Shown piece after piece: positions 20,919 through 31,706 of a DNA stretch of 64,000 nucleotides. How positions within the stretch are numbered: position 1 is the first letter of the stretch; each line of letters begins with the position of its first letter. The position numbers were made by a program, and so were the translations under genes. The notes under the pieces were generated by a model. The model searched no databases. It saw only the letters and a list, made by a program, of their open reading frames with translations, and was not told the DNA's origin. This DNA is from Ustilago trichophora (lineage: Eukaryota > Basidiomycota > Ustilaginomycetes > Ustilaginales > Ustilaginaceae): the NCBI GenBank assembly GCA_900323505.1, contig OOIN01000002.1, positions 1,488,001 through 1,552,000 of the forward strand, written 5' to 3'.

Positions 20919-22511
20919 ATGACAAGTCCACCAGCGCAACCAACCATTGCCGATGCGGTCCGTCTGATGGACTCGCTCGAATTCCTACCCGGGCACAGCA
21001 AGGCCATCTCAGCTGGGCCTCCATCACATGCAAGCCTTTCACTGACAGAATGCGCAGCTTCTGATGCTGTCAGGATACCGTATCGCTCCTCGACACTAGA
21101 CAGCCATGCCGAGCACCCTTATTCACAGCTGCACCGTTCCCACAACTCGACCAGGCCTACATCTTCAGAGCATGCAAGCAACTCCGTACGCATTCCACCA
21201 CTCCCAGCCGAAATCATTTACCAGATAGGCAGGCACCTCCTCCATCCCGTCAGCGCTACCAGCCCACATCACCTGAACACCTCGTTCCCGTGTGCCCACG
21301 CCCACGCTCCGTACACGCCCATCTGCACGCCTACCACTCCGCTCCCCTCCACCCTGGTGGCGCTCTCCTCCGCCTCTGTAGCATTTCGCAACACCCTCGC
21401 ACCCTTGATATGGTACACTTTGGTCATCAAGTCCCCACAACACTTGCCTCGGCTCGCCGCGCTGTTGAAGAACTACGATACACTGTCCACCCGATCCTCT
21501 TCTCCCTCTGCCACTCGCCAAAATCCATCCCCCACCTCCCCGTCTTCAACAAAAACATCCGAATCCGAACACAGATTCAGAAGCAGTGATGTAGGGCTCC
21601 GCAATCCACTCTCGAATATAAAGAGTATCGTGGTCTCCATTCCGGACAAGTATCCGGACTTGGATCAATCCTTCCTGATCAGTCTCCTTCGCTCCATGTC
21701 CCTTCCCGAGACGCACCAGCTCCAGCATCTCTATTGGAGCGCAGAAGCGGCTCCCCATCCGGCAATTTGGACGCTTGTTGCACCCAGTCTAAGGAGCTTA
21801 GATGTGGACGGGAGGACGTTCTATCACGGACATAAGGGCTGGGCTGGGCTGGAAAGGTTGGAGAGTTTGAGGTTGGTCGGATATGAGAGCACGTTGTTGC
21901 CAGGAGGCGTCGTTGCTTTGCTGCAGGGTCAGCATGGGGTGAATCGTGGTGGTGAAAGCAAAGTGTTGGTGAGGGAGATGCCGGAAGGGATGGTGGACGA
22001 TGAGCCGATGGGAAGCGGGGTGCTTTCGCCAGTAATCGAGCTTCAGCACTCCACGGCTGCTTCACCTCGAAGAGTGGCTCAACACCTCTACCTTGACCGC
22101 ACTCCCACTATCTCGCCCACATCAACACAAACGCTTCCTTCCACCACCGTACTCCACGCCCAAGACATCTCCCAAAGTCAAAACCGACTCCGCCATCTCT
22201 CCCTATCCTCAAGCAAAACATCCATCCTCCATCAACCCGCCCTCATAACCTCTTGCTCCTTTTCTACTATAACATGTCTCGACATTTACGCCGTCACCCC
22301 CGAATCCCCCCTATCTCAAGCCCTCATCTCCACCTCATCTACACTCACCCACCTTCGCCTAGTCTTGGATATTTCTGGCGCATTTGCAAACTTTAACGCT
22401 CTTTGGTCCGATCTCACCGGCAAACTGCCTCACCTCGCCTGGCTAGAAGTCGACCCAATGCCACAACAGAATACGGCGCCCAGCTTTTGGGACTTTGTAG
22501 AGGGGTGCTAA
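20919..22511 (+). CDS. F-box-like protein, otherwise unrecognised
   Basis: A 530-residue intron-free frame with a clean ATG. Residues about 90-105 (IPPLPAEIIYQIGRHLL) look like the start of an F-box, 'LP-E-I---I---L', the helix that docks SCF ubiquitin ligases onto Skp1. The following 'ALSSASVAFRNTLAPLIW' segment fits the second half of the F-box. The rest shows leucine-containing strands (SIVVSIPDKYP, LEVDPMP) that may be degenerate leucine-rich repeats, broken by Ser/Thr/Pro-rich low complexity. No substrate-binding family is recognisable. It is likely lineage-restricted, and the F-box call rests on pattern only. Confidence 0.6.
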   Translation: MTSPPAQPTIADAVRLMDSLEFLPGHSKAISAGPPSHASLSLTECAASDAVRIPYRSSTLDSHAEHPYSQLHRSHNSTRPTSSEHASNSVRIPPLPAEIIYQIGRHLLHPVSATSPHHLNTSFPCAHAHAPYTPICTPTTPLPSTLVALSSASVAFRNTLAPLIWYTLVIKSPQHLPRLAALLKNYDTLSTRSSSPSATRQNPSPTSPSSTKTSESEHRFRSSDVGLRNPLSNIKSIVVSIPDKYPDLDQSFLISLLRSMSLPETHQLQHLYWSAEAAPHPAIWTLVAPSLRSLDVDGRTFYHGHKGWAGLERLESLRLVGYESTLLPGGVVALLQGQHGVNRGGESKVLVREMPEGMVDDEPMGSGVLSPVIELQHSTAASPRRVAQHLYLDRTPTISPTSTQTLPSTTVLHAQDISQSQNRLRHLSLSSSKTSILHQPALITSCSFSTITCLDIYAVTPESPLSQALISTSSTLTHLRLVLDISGAFANFNALWSDLTGKLPHLAWLEVDPMPQQNTAPSFWDFVEGC

Positions 22512-22701
22512 AACTTAGAGCAGATCAATGGGAGAAGGGTGGATAGTTTCCCTCCTTGCTTTGGCGGATTCGATCCGGGACATCCTTCAGGGGCCTTGCC
22601 GTTTTGAGATGATCTGGGGTGTAAGAAATAGATTGCTTTGCATGCGAATGTAGAGTGTAAAGTGTATGAAAAGACAAGTGTGTATGCGCCAGCGCGTGCG
22701 G

Positions 22702-25700
22702 CTAGAGAACCCACCAGTTTCCTCCGCACAAACAAGTGAGCCGAAAAGCAGCACCAGCGCCCGCTTGGACTGTAGTCACTTCAATGTTGACCAACTTGGG
22801 CTGGGGTGGTTGGATCATCGGCATCGACATGAATGGCATTCCCGCTGGTTGCATATTTCCGTTCGGTTGTTGTGGTTGTTCCTGGACCTGCTGCTGCTGT
22901 TGCATCTGGTACTGCATCTGCATCATCTGCATCTGCATCTGCATTTGCATTTGCATTTGCATTTGAACTTGTGGCGGCAGCCTGGGGTCTATCACCATCC
23001 CGTTCCCTGGCATCACAGGGCAAGATTGACTAATGGAGTAGGTTGCGGTGACCGGGTCTTGCGATAGGGCAGAGCAACGGACGCATCGTTTGGCTCGCAT
23101 GAGTGCAAGCTTGACCACGTTGGCTTCCGAGTCAGTTTCGTTGTTAGGCACCGCTCCGGGAACATTGTTGGGCTGGAAGGGAGCTTGTAACCGCTGGAGA
23201 AGAGACGCAGTAGCAGAGTTGTTTCGTAGGAGTGTAGCTGCGTCATCGAGAATAGCAGACTGGGTAACAGCACTGCGCAGCGAGACTTTGCGGATGACGT
23301 CGCGGCGCACATCATCGCCGCTTCGCTTGGCTGACATGGCAGAGAGCGCCTTCACCAGAGATGATACCTCCTCTGTCGAGTCTACCGCAAAATCATCTTC
23401 CACTGCACTCTTTTCGTATAGCACGTTGCGCTCATCTGAAATGTCAGAGGGTGACACGAATAGCGTCAAGACGTCCACCAGTGCTCCCGTGTTAGAATCC
23501 ACGATCGAGCTCAACAGCTTTGCCTGCATCCCTGCAGCTTCTTGTTCAAGCTTGACATTGTTTTCAGCACCTGCTGCGGCATCGAGCTTGCCGCCGAGTG
23601 TGGCCCACCAGAATCTATCTGCCTCGCGAGACTGACTGGGCCCAGATCCGGCGCTCGCACCTGTAGCAGCCGAGTCTGCTTCGATCTTGGCCAGCAGTTG
23701 TGCAAAATCTGCAAGGTCGATCGAAGCATCACCGGCCACAAGGCGCAAGGCATCACGAGCGAGCGACATCTGCTCGCTGACAGCTAGCACTCCCCCGTCC
23801 GCACCCGCATCACCGGGTCCATTGCTCGAAGAAAAGAATGCCATCGCCTCGTCGCCGACGCTTGTACCAGTCGCAGGTGGAAGGTTCTCCTTCTTCGTCG
23901 TGCTGAGCATCCATTCTTGAAAGTCGCAAAAGTGTGCAACGATCTGCAGCACAAGCCGACGAGGCGTGGGTTTGCTGAGCATGCGCACAAAGCCCTGTTC
24001 AAATGTGTTCTTGCCTGCCAAGATGGTTGCTGGTGCTGCACTCGCATCAGTTCCAGCCTTAAATGCATCGCCAAAGGCCGAAGTGGCCAGCGCCAGCTTG
24101 CTGATACCATCCAAGAGAGTCAGGAACCACTGCAGCTGAGCGAGAAGCGGCCAGACGCTCTCAAGACGGTAGTAGACTCGAACACGGGTCTCGCCGACAT
24201 TTGCGTTGGCATTCAATGCCGCAGCAGCGTTCTTGCCGGCAGCGCCGGTCTTCTTTTTGCCTTCTGTCGCTGGCGGTGATGGAGTGAGTGTGACTTCTGT
24301 TTTGACGCGAGCTGAACGCAAGACTTGATAGCAGAGACCAAGCTCGAGAACAAGTCGTTCCAAGCGCACAGCAGGCTTCGTGTCAACAGCACTTGAGGCT
24401 TTGTTGTGACCGATCGCCATACGGATTTTGAGTAGGCGAAGCGCATGGTGGAAGGGGATCGAATTGGAGTCATGGCTCGGTCCCTTCTGCGTTGCGCCCT
24501 CGATCTTGACGAGGACATCCTGTCTCTTGGAATCGGTGATCTTGAGCAGATCGCCAATCTCGATCAGAAGTTTCCCTCCGGCATCTTCCATCGCAGAGGA
24601 GCCAAATGCCCGGCTAATGTCGCTAGCATCCGACTTGCGTAAGCAGGACAAGGCGAGTAGTTGCGACGTCCGAAGGCGAGCCTCATCTGCGCTTTTCGCA
24701 GCTGCATCCATTCCATCGCTGGACTGCTGGGAAAGCAGATTGCGTGGATACCAGGGCAGCTTCCACATAACAATGCCCTTAGATGAGGCTCCATCTTGGG
24801 GACTCGAGAAGGTGGCTACAAGAGCGCCGTTGCTCGAGACAACAGGGCTTGAAGAACGGGACAGCGCTCGTGCGGGCATCATTGATGGTTCGCCATCTGT
24901 CAAATCTACGCGCTTGAGGTCAAAGTATGACAGCTGCTCGGACAGAAGCCCAGCCCTTCCAGATGCTGTGACTAAAGACGTGAGGATTGCAAGATCGGCG
25001 GTCGCCAGACCATTGGCGTTGGTGACGAGAGAAGTGACAAGTGTGCCTGTCAGTGTCTTGGACTGGGCAAAACGAAGCTGCCAATCGAGCCACTTTGGCG
25101 AATGGCCGGTCTTTCTGCATTCGAGAGAGGCGAATGCGTCGCTTAATTCGTTCTCTGCCTTGCACAGATCCCAGACTGCGATGGTGCTGCGCACAAGGGA
25201 TGAAGTATTGCTCTGGTCTGTGGAATTTGGCGTGCAGTCGGAAGCTTCGAGATGCGATGTGCACGCAATGAGCCGCAGGGAGGCTGGCTTTCCGGCCTTG
25301 TGCGCTTCGTCAGCTTCTGCGACATCCACCTCGGCCCAGGTAAGGATCGAGACATTGTCAAGGCCGTCAGATCCTGCTTGCGTCTCAATACTTGCTGTTC
25401 CATCCTCCTGTGACTGGCTCGAGTGGGAAAAGTCGACGGATGAGAGCGACGCAGGTTGCAATGGTCGTGTGATCATGGTGACCGTTTCTCCACGCAAGTC
25501 TACGGTGAGCTCGGTGAGGTCGATGAGTGATGAAGTGCTCGAAGGACGTCGGGATGCGACCACAAGAACGGGATCATTGGCTGACATGCCAACGGCGAGA
25601 TGCGTGATCGCGACCTCCCGGTCGCCGTCGTGATCGTCCTTGCTCGCGGAGAAGGGTGAGGCATATGTAGAATCAGTTTCGGGGTGGCGTTCGCCGATAT

Positions 25701-27024
25701 TGGGAGCCGAGTCGAGCGTGACTGGCGAGGGCTGTAACTTGGGTGCATAGAGCGAAGAATGAAGAATGCTGCTGAAGAAGGGATTGACATTGGCATCCGC
25801 TGTTGAGCTGGGAATCACGGATGCCGAATCTCTGTCCACCTTGCGAGAGGACAGCAGAGTGACCTGGCCATGGTGTCCAAATACTATGAGCGCAACGTCG
25901 TGATCGGGTCCAGAATCATCTGCAGAAGCAAATGCACTGGGGAGAAAGCTCGGTCCACGTGATGCTAGTCGACTGAACGGACTCGATCCATAATGATTAG
26001 ATGACGAATTTGAGGCTCCCAGAACGATACGACGTCGACGGTTGAGCCAGACGGCTTGTTTGACTCCACCGCGGAGGCAACCAGCATCTTTGGCAAGATC
26101 CCTATCCGTTGGAGAGGATCGACTGCCTTCACGGACGATCTGTTGCCCTTTTTCGTTGACCTTGAGTACATTATCTGATTTTGCAGCTGCAGCAGCTCTG
26201 CTTTTATTCGAATCGAGCTTAACTGGAATAGCCTGGACTAGCTTCCAGTCGTTGAGTGCGCCCGTCTCAGCCCGTGACCAGATGCAAAATTTTGCTATGG
26301 GTGGGTCCAGTGGCCGATCCGATGGACCTACAGACGAGCCATCTTGCGGTAGAGGCAGCGTTGGATCGGTAGCCTGTGTGTTGGCGCTGAGCTGCGGGAG
26401 CATTGAAGCACTGGAAGCGTGTGCCGAGAGAGCTGTAGGTGCAAAGCCATTCGATGCGGGGAAGGCTGTCGCTTCGGTGGATGCTGCCGTGTAACTTTGC
26501 TTTGTAGCCGGCGTGCAATCTAGTGCGGGGAAATAAGCACAAAGGTAGTAGCCGCAGGGACTGAAGGAGATGTGTCTAGGGTCGTCATAGAGGGTTGTCT
26601 GGGCCTGCCTAGTGGGAGGTCGTCCCTGACGCGGTTGAGAAGGTCCGGCTATGGGTGCTGTAGCAAAAGTCGGTTGCTCCGGATAGAGAAAGCTGGGTCT
26701 GAAGGATCGATTCGGGGATGATGTTGAAGAAACGGGATACTGCACGATCACATGTCCACTAGCTGCTGAGGTGGAAGCGACTCCTTTTGTGTTGGAGGCG
26801 GCTGCGAGGACATTCTGAGATGACCAGGCGATCTGGCCGAGATCGCTTGTACCTGCCCTCAATTTTCCGAGTTGTTCCGAGATAATGATTCCATTTTGGA
26901 TGTACTGAGCATGGCGCAGCGAGCGTTGCTGATTAGCAGATAGCGCCTTGCGGGGGCTCTTCTTTGGCGAGTTGACGGATGCGCCCTGGGTGCGCTGACG
27001 CTTTGCTGGCGTCTCTATCGACAT
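22702..27024 (-). CDS. MED16: Mediator complex subunit 16 (Med16/Sin4-like)
   Basis: 1440 residues from ATG 27024 (MSIETPAKRQRT). The frame is open nine bases further but lacks an ATG. Med16 belongs to the tail module of Mediator and relays activator signals to RNA polymerase II. The N-terminal half has beta-propeller-like strands (LGQIAWSSQNVLAA, ISFSPCGYYLCAYF, AVWDL). The C-terminal half is helical (WPLLAQLQWFLTLLDGISKL). The end has two cysteine pairs (RCVRCSA and CLCGGNWW, the last residues WWVL), a typical Med16 C-terminal motif. Between them sits a Met-Gln repeat (near 22905-22970). The assignment is by layout and the terminal motif. The tail subunit evolves fast, so residue-level identity is not verifiable here. 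Confidence 0.75.
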   Translation of the reverse strand: MSIETPAKRQRTQGASVNSPKKSPRKALSANQQRSLRHAQYIQNGIIISEQLGKLRAGTSDLGQIAWSSQNVLAAASNTKGVASTSAASGHVIVQYPVSSTSSPNRSFRPSFLYPEQPTFATAPIAGPSQPRQGRPPTRQAQTTLYDDPRHISFSPCGYYLCAYFPALDCTPATKQSYTAASTEATAFPASNGFAPTALSAHASSASMLPQLSANTQATDPTLPLPQDGSSVGPSDRPLDPPIAKFCIWSRAETGALNDWKLVQAIPVKLDSNKSRAAAAAKSDNVLKVNEKGQQIVREGSRSSPTDRDLAKDAGCLRGGVKQAVWLNRRRRIVLGASNSSSNHYGSSPFSRLASRGPSFLPSAFASADDSGPDHDVALIVFGHHGQVTLLSSRKVDRDSASVIPSSTADANVNPFFSSILHSSLYAPKLQPSPVTLDSAPNIGERHPETDSTYASPFSASKDDHDGDREVAITHLAVGMSANDPVLVVASRRPSSTSSLIDLTELTVDLRGETVTMITRPLQPASLSSVDFSHSSQSQEDGTASIETQAGSDGLDNVSILTWAEVDVAEADEAHKAGKPASLRLIACTSHLEASDCTPNSTDQSNTSSLVRSTIAVWDLCKAENELSDAFASLECRKTGHSPKWLDWQLRFAQSKTLTGTLVTSLVTNANGLATADLAILTSLVTASGRAGLLSEQLSYFDLKRVDLTDGEPSMMPARALSRSSSPVVSSNGALVATFSSPQDGASSKGIVMWKLPWYPRNLLSQQSSDGMDAAAKSADEARLRTSQLLALSCLRKSDASDISRAFGSSAMEDAGGKLLIEIGDLLKITDSKRQDVLVKIEGATQKGPSHDSNSIPFHHALRLLKIRMAIGHNKASSAVDTKPAVRLERLVLELGLCYQVLRSARVKTEVTLTPSPPATEGKKKTGAAGKNAAAALNANANVGETRVRVYYRLESVWPLLAQLQWFLTLLDGISKLALATSAFGDAFKAGTDASAAPATILAGKNTFEQGFVRMLSKPTPRRLVLQIVAHFCDFQEWMLSTTKKENLPPATGTSVGDEAMAFFSSSNGPGDAGADGGVLAVSEQMSLARDALRLVAGDASIDLADFAQLLAKIEADSAATGASAGSGPSQSREADRFWWATLGGKLDAAAGAENNVKLEQEAAGMQAKLLSSIVDSNTGALVDVLTLFVSPSDISDERNVLYEKSAVEDDFAVDSTEEVSSLVKALSAMSAKRSGDDVRRDVIRKVSLRSAVTQSAILDDAATLLRNNSATASLLQRLQAPFQPNNVPGAVPNNETDSEANVVKLALMRAKRCVRCSALSQDPVTATYSISQSCPVMPGNGMVIDPRLPPQVQMQMQMQMQMQMQMMQMQYQMQQQQQVQEQPQQPNGNMQPAGMPFMSMPMIQPPQPKLVNIEVTTVQAGAGAAFRLTCLCGGNWWVL
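22905..22970. repeat. Hexamer microsatellite coding (Met-Gln)n in Med16
   Basis: On the plus strand, units of GCATCT and GCATTT repeat tandemly. On the coding strand they give alternating Met and Gln, then Gln-rich sequence. It is in frame, so length changes by whole units would not break the protein. Confidence 0.85.
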
Positions 27025-30000
27025 GACGGCCAAGCGGAGTCGGGTTTGTCGTCGACTATGAGTTGGCTCAGCTGTTTGATGTTGCCCTGCTTTGCCTTGT
27101 CTAAAACATGAGACGTCGAGTCGTGCAGCACCACCGTTGGTAGACTATCTTTCGAGAAAGCGATTCGATGTCTGTCTGCGGTTGAGAGTGCTGTGCGTTG
27201 CGACGTACTCTGAGTCGTTCGGAAAAGAGCAGATCTAAGACTCGTACACGGCCTTCAGTGACAATTGAGATGGTGACTGTGATGGTCGGGTATGGTGCAG
27301 GGGATGCTGTGGAGCTGAGTAGCCGAGCGGGCCCAGAATCGTGACTTCTCTGTGTTGCTTTGGATGTCTATGTACTGTACAGTACTGTATCCGAATTCCG
27401 AGTTTGCTCAAAATTCAGAGTGTCAAATCGGTGATTTGAGTGACTCATCGGGACCGATTGCTATTCTCCACCCAAGTTACCTTGAGACGATGCACGATGC
27501 ACTGTAGCACCAAGACTATTTCAGGTACATTAAAAGAATTGTGTGAAAGATAAGTACCCAGATACGAATGACAAATTGCCGTGACCTGAATAGCTTGGAG
27601 CAGCATGAAAGAAGCCTAAGGAGATTCACAGAAGGGCGTTCGAGAAGTATCGTTGGTCAGTAGCCAAGCCGGTGGGACAGGATGGCATTCACTATGTAAA
27701 GACTGGATCGATAGTCTCCGTCTTGATTGCCGTATCAAGTATTGGAGAGGCCGAAAGCGGTAAAGGGAGAGAAGGAAGAACGGCTTGTATCTCGCTTGGC
27801 AAAGGATCACTGTTGTTCGCCGCGATCCAAAGTGGATCACGCTCATGATAAAGCTTACCACTATCTCATGAATGGGCTCTCTTGATTCGACACCACGGCA
27901 ACAGTAGATGGCTGTGGCCATAGCTTCAGAAAGAAAAGCTTGCTTACCCTCCCAAAGACAGGTCGCAGTGATCAAGATGAGACGCATTTGTCTATTTCGG
28001 ACAAGAGTGGGCGTTAAGCGGGAAACCACCCTGGATTTTAGCTCGCTTGGCGGATTGGCGTTGTCGATTCTTCCACGTCTACTGTAAAGAGCTTTGCGAG
28101 ATGGCCATGGAAAGAAATAGCTCGCCATGGTCTCACCTCGATTGACGGCGCATTTGCGCAAGACATGCCGTATTTCTGAATCTCAAGTCATTCCGGACCG
28201 TAACTCTCAGAGGAATGGTTGCAAGTAGTGTATTGGTCGAAAAACCAAAGTTGACGAGAGCATCTTACGTTCGTGTAATGACGCTGTGAGGGCCATTTGA
28301 AAAGCGTTGAGCAGCCTAGCTGTATCTGCCAGACAGCTTTGCGAGCTTGCTCTCGGCCGGGCAGGCAAGGTCATGTTGTTCTCGAGGAAGGGTGAAAGTC
28401 GCTGAAACCGCACGACAACGTGGCTGATTTCTGCATACTGTACAGTATACACTAACTAGCGAAGGAACATTGGATGCATGCACAGAGTTCCTGAACCTTG
28501 GTCATTGCAGGTTTGCATGCTGTCTTGATTCAGACTGTGTCGATACTACCGACTCAAGACACGAAACTCAAACCTTGTCGGCGGATGATCCTTCCCTTGG
28601 GTTCAGGCTAAAAAGCGCATGCAACCGCCTATCAAAAGCAGGACGCCGATCAGTCCGCGAAGAGGCGCACATACCCGATACAGTAGCGCGTAAGTATTGT
28701 ACCATGCTGGATAAGGATACTCAATCAAGGAGCTCGGAAGAGTGCAAGCAGCTGACTGACGGAGCGGAGTGCGAGATGGGCGGCGTAAGTCATTTCTATG
28801 AACGTCGAGCTGTCAGTGCGGCTAGCTAGCTGACTGAAGTTTTGTGCGCCGACAAGGCCGAGCGAAGAATGTTCCAATTTCAGCCCAGCTCAGTGTGGCA
28901 GACAGGCAAGAATTCCGATCCCCCTTTCTCTGGAGGCAATCGTAGACCAAAGGTGAACGCACGCCCTTAGCTAACAGTTTCCTCGGGCTTGATTTGGGTG
29001 GGATTCACCGAGAGGGTGTTGGTATTGGAAGCAACCGTATGCACCAAAAGCATGCAGGTCGATCCTATCGGTGGCGACGATCAAACAACAAGCACGGCAA
29101 GAGGAGAAAGAACGAGGCCTGGTTGGGTTGGTTGGTGGTACAGCTGAAACCAAGAAAGAAATCAGCAAGCAAGCCAATTTGCTCCGCTGGCAGCCTCGTG
29201 TGTGAAAAATAAAATAAAAAATTGAGGTTCTTTTGTGTGTCCCCCAAATTTGTATTTCAACTTGAAGGCCGAAAAGGTACAGTACTGTACAGCTCTCTTC
29301 CAAATATGAATTCAAAATGCAAGCGTTGCGGCGCGCAGTGGGACTTGTGTCAGTGTTGTTCTCGCTTGTCACAGGAGCCGTTGTGGAAGCTGTGCTGTCA
29401 AAGTTATATGTGTGTGCCTGATCAGCACACAGCAGGAGGCAGCGCTCTCCCCTCTCTGTGACTCTGTGTCCCTTCAATGCTTGCACTTCCGAGTGCATTC
29501 TCCAGCATCGTCATCCACATTTCCGCTCTCGCTTGTGCCTTTTTTTTTCGTAAGCTTCTCTATAAGCTACAGTAGGTTGCAGCCCAGTCGGTCACCACTC
29601 CTTACGCACAGTAGTCAAGCATTCGAGGGTGTTGCATCGTAGCGAGCAACAAGAGTTCAGTCCAAATTCAGATCAATGCCTCTCTCGGCATCAATTGCCA
29701 TAAACTTAGAACTCTCATATACAGTATGTGCTTACTCGTGTCGGATTGTAGGCTCCGACTTGATCGATTCTTATGAGGGCTGTTCGGGACGATGTGTTCC
29801 TTCTCTTGTGAGATGGGTTAGAACCTTGGCACAACTCGCGCAGAGGCATCGATGACAAGCGTAGCTGCCATGTACTATACTGTACTGTATCTACGCCGAC
29901 GTGGGATCACTAGCAGAAGACGCAGGACCGAGACACAGACTGCCAACTGCCAACTGCATTGCGTTTGGTTGCTTGGTTCGAGGCCGACGTGCTTTCTTTC

Positions 30001-30399
30001 TTTTGGTGGCAATTTCCTTCTTTGTTCTTGAAAACTCAGACTAAATCTGCAGCAACTCTGCGTTGGACTGAATCCCCTTTTTTTTTAATATACAGTATTT
30101 TTTATTTTTTTGCAATTTCTTTGTATTTCGAGGCTCGGAGTTGCTGAGCTTCTGCCTGCAGAGGTGTAAAAGAGAGAGAGAGAGGTGTTGCCCTGTTTTG
30201 GCCTTTTCTGTTCGTCACCGAGCGGGGCTTGAGTCTCTTGTGCTGCTTCACCTGTCACACTTTGGCTCGGCCACACGTGTGTGTGTGTTTGTGTTCTGTG
30301 TGCAAGGCGGATAGCATTGATTGTTCTCCTCCTCCTCTTCATACGCTCTCAGTACACCCACTCTCTAACCTCGCCATGGTTTGGCTTTGACTCGCAATC
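27025..30399. other. Gene-poor interval between MED16 and the Msb2-like gene
   Basis: About 3.4 kb without a convincing gene on either strand. The longest open frame (minus, 27616-28161) is Arg-rich, with no domain and poor codon bias. The interval holds a concentration of TACWG pentamer motifs (27373-27389, 28435-28448, 29277-29290, 29719-29727, 29873-29889, 30091-30097). AT-rich patches occur at 29200-29230 and 30085-30125. It is probably the far upstream control region of the mucin gene and the promoter of MED16. Confidence 0.45.
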
Positions 30400-31706
30400 G
30401 TTTCGTCGCTATCGTCTGCCGTCTCTGCCTTCCTTCCTTACCTCCCCTGTTCTAGGCTCCCGCCCCCCCCCCCCCCCCCCCCCCCCCCCCCCACACACAT
30501 ACAGTACACCCACACACCGCCGGTCACTACTTTTCACCCACCCTTCTGATCATCGCTCGCTCGTCGCTGGCTCGGCGTGCTCTTTGATCTCTCTTTTTCC
30601 CTCTGTCTCTGTCCATCTGGATCTTCATTCACCGGCTTGGCCATCTTGCTCCTTTCATTCCGAGGCTACCGCGAAACACGACGCTCCGACGTGCTTCTCT
30701 TCCTCCAACACCATCTTTCCCTTTTCACCCAACAACTCCCACCTCGGTCCGCACCATCATCACGCCTCTCCAAAGTATCATCATCTCACCTTCTACAACA
30801 TCCTACTCCGATCTTGATTACTGCGCTTCTTGACGCCACATTCGTTTCAATCACCGCACGCTCCTAACACCTCTATTCTCAATCAAACTCTCACTGACAC
30901 AGACCGGTTCTGTGGCTTGCATGCTTCCTTTATCCATTCCGACCACGTCCTCCTGTCTCCACCGACGGTTGTCGAGGACCTTTTCGTAGATTGCTTCAGC
31001 TTTCATTTGTCTCAACCGCCCACATTTTTGGCTCCAGCATCAACTCCCCATCACGCTTTTCGACAGCCGCTTGGATCGCTGCCGCCTTCTCCCCCTTTGC
31101 ATTCAGCTGCAGCTTGTCCACCTTCTCGATTCGTGCTTCGACCGCCTCACATCACCAGCTCACGTTTTGCTTCTTCTACTCCTCCGACCCCCTTCCCGAC
31201 TCTGTCCCACTTCATTTGTGCTCCAGCCGAGCTTATCCCCCTTACCCGACACACTACATAGGTGAGTTTCGCTCTCGATTCGCATGCCCCTCTCTCTTTG
31301 CACCTTTCCCCCTTCTCCTGCCCACTCCCTCCCCTCTCCCTCATCTGTCCATCTCAAAGTTCGACATCATGCTCAGTGCCTGCTAGGTCACCAATGCTCG
31401 GCACTCGAACTCTGCCACTTTCTACATCATCTCCATCTGTACACATGGTCTTTCCATGTCTTCACTTCCCACTTACATCTTCTTCTCGCCACACACCACC
31501 GCCTTCCGTATCTAGCTTAGCCGCTTGCTACTCTGGCGTGCTCAGTGCTCACCTCGTGCTCTTCTGATTCCGTTCCGTTAAACTCACACTCTTTTGCTTC
31601 TGTCTTACGCCCTCTTCCAACGTTTCGTTCGCCTCTTTGCATCACCTCTTCTCATCTCGACCCTTTCTCTTGTCCAATTTCACCATCTCGACATCATCAC
31701 AGCATC
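30400..31706 (+). promoter_or_regulatory. Long pyrimidine-rich leader of the Msb2-like gene, with probable intron
   Basis: The plus strand is dominated by C and T over about 1.3 kb. A strong donor GTGAGT at 31262 follows CTACATAG. Several acceptors (for example the AG ending at about 31529) lie before the start codon at 31707. This suggests a spliced 5' untranslated leader. Open frames in this stretch reflect the low purine content rather than coding. Confidence 0.5.
30463..30492. repeat. Poly-C tract (30 C) followed by CA repeats
   Basis: An uninterrupted run of 30 C, then ACACACAT and a TACAGTAC motif at 30500-30507. It lies in the leader/promoter of the Msb2-like gene. Confidence 0.95.

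Noticed and set aside
27616..28161. 181-codon minus-strand open frame in the MED16-Msb2 interval
   Set aside because: Arg-rich with no motif, no leader signal and weak codon bias.
29960..30000. GGTTCGAGGCC resembling a tRNA B box
   Set aside because: The flanking bases do not form a T stem and no acceptor or anticodon arm can be drawn.
30281..31261. Overlapping plus-strand open frames in the Msb2 leader
   Set aside because: They arise because the C/T-rich sequence has few stop codons. They cross the poly-C tract and stop just before the GTGAGT donor.
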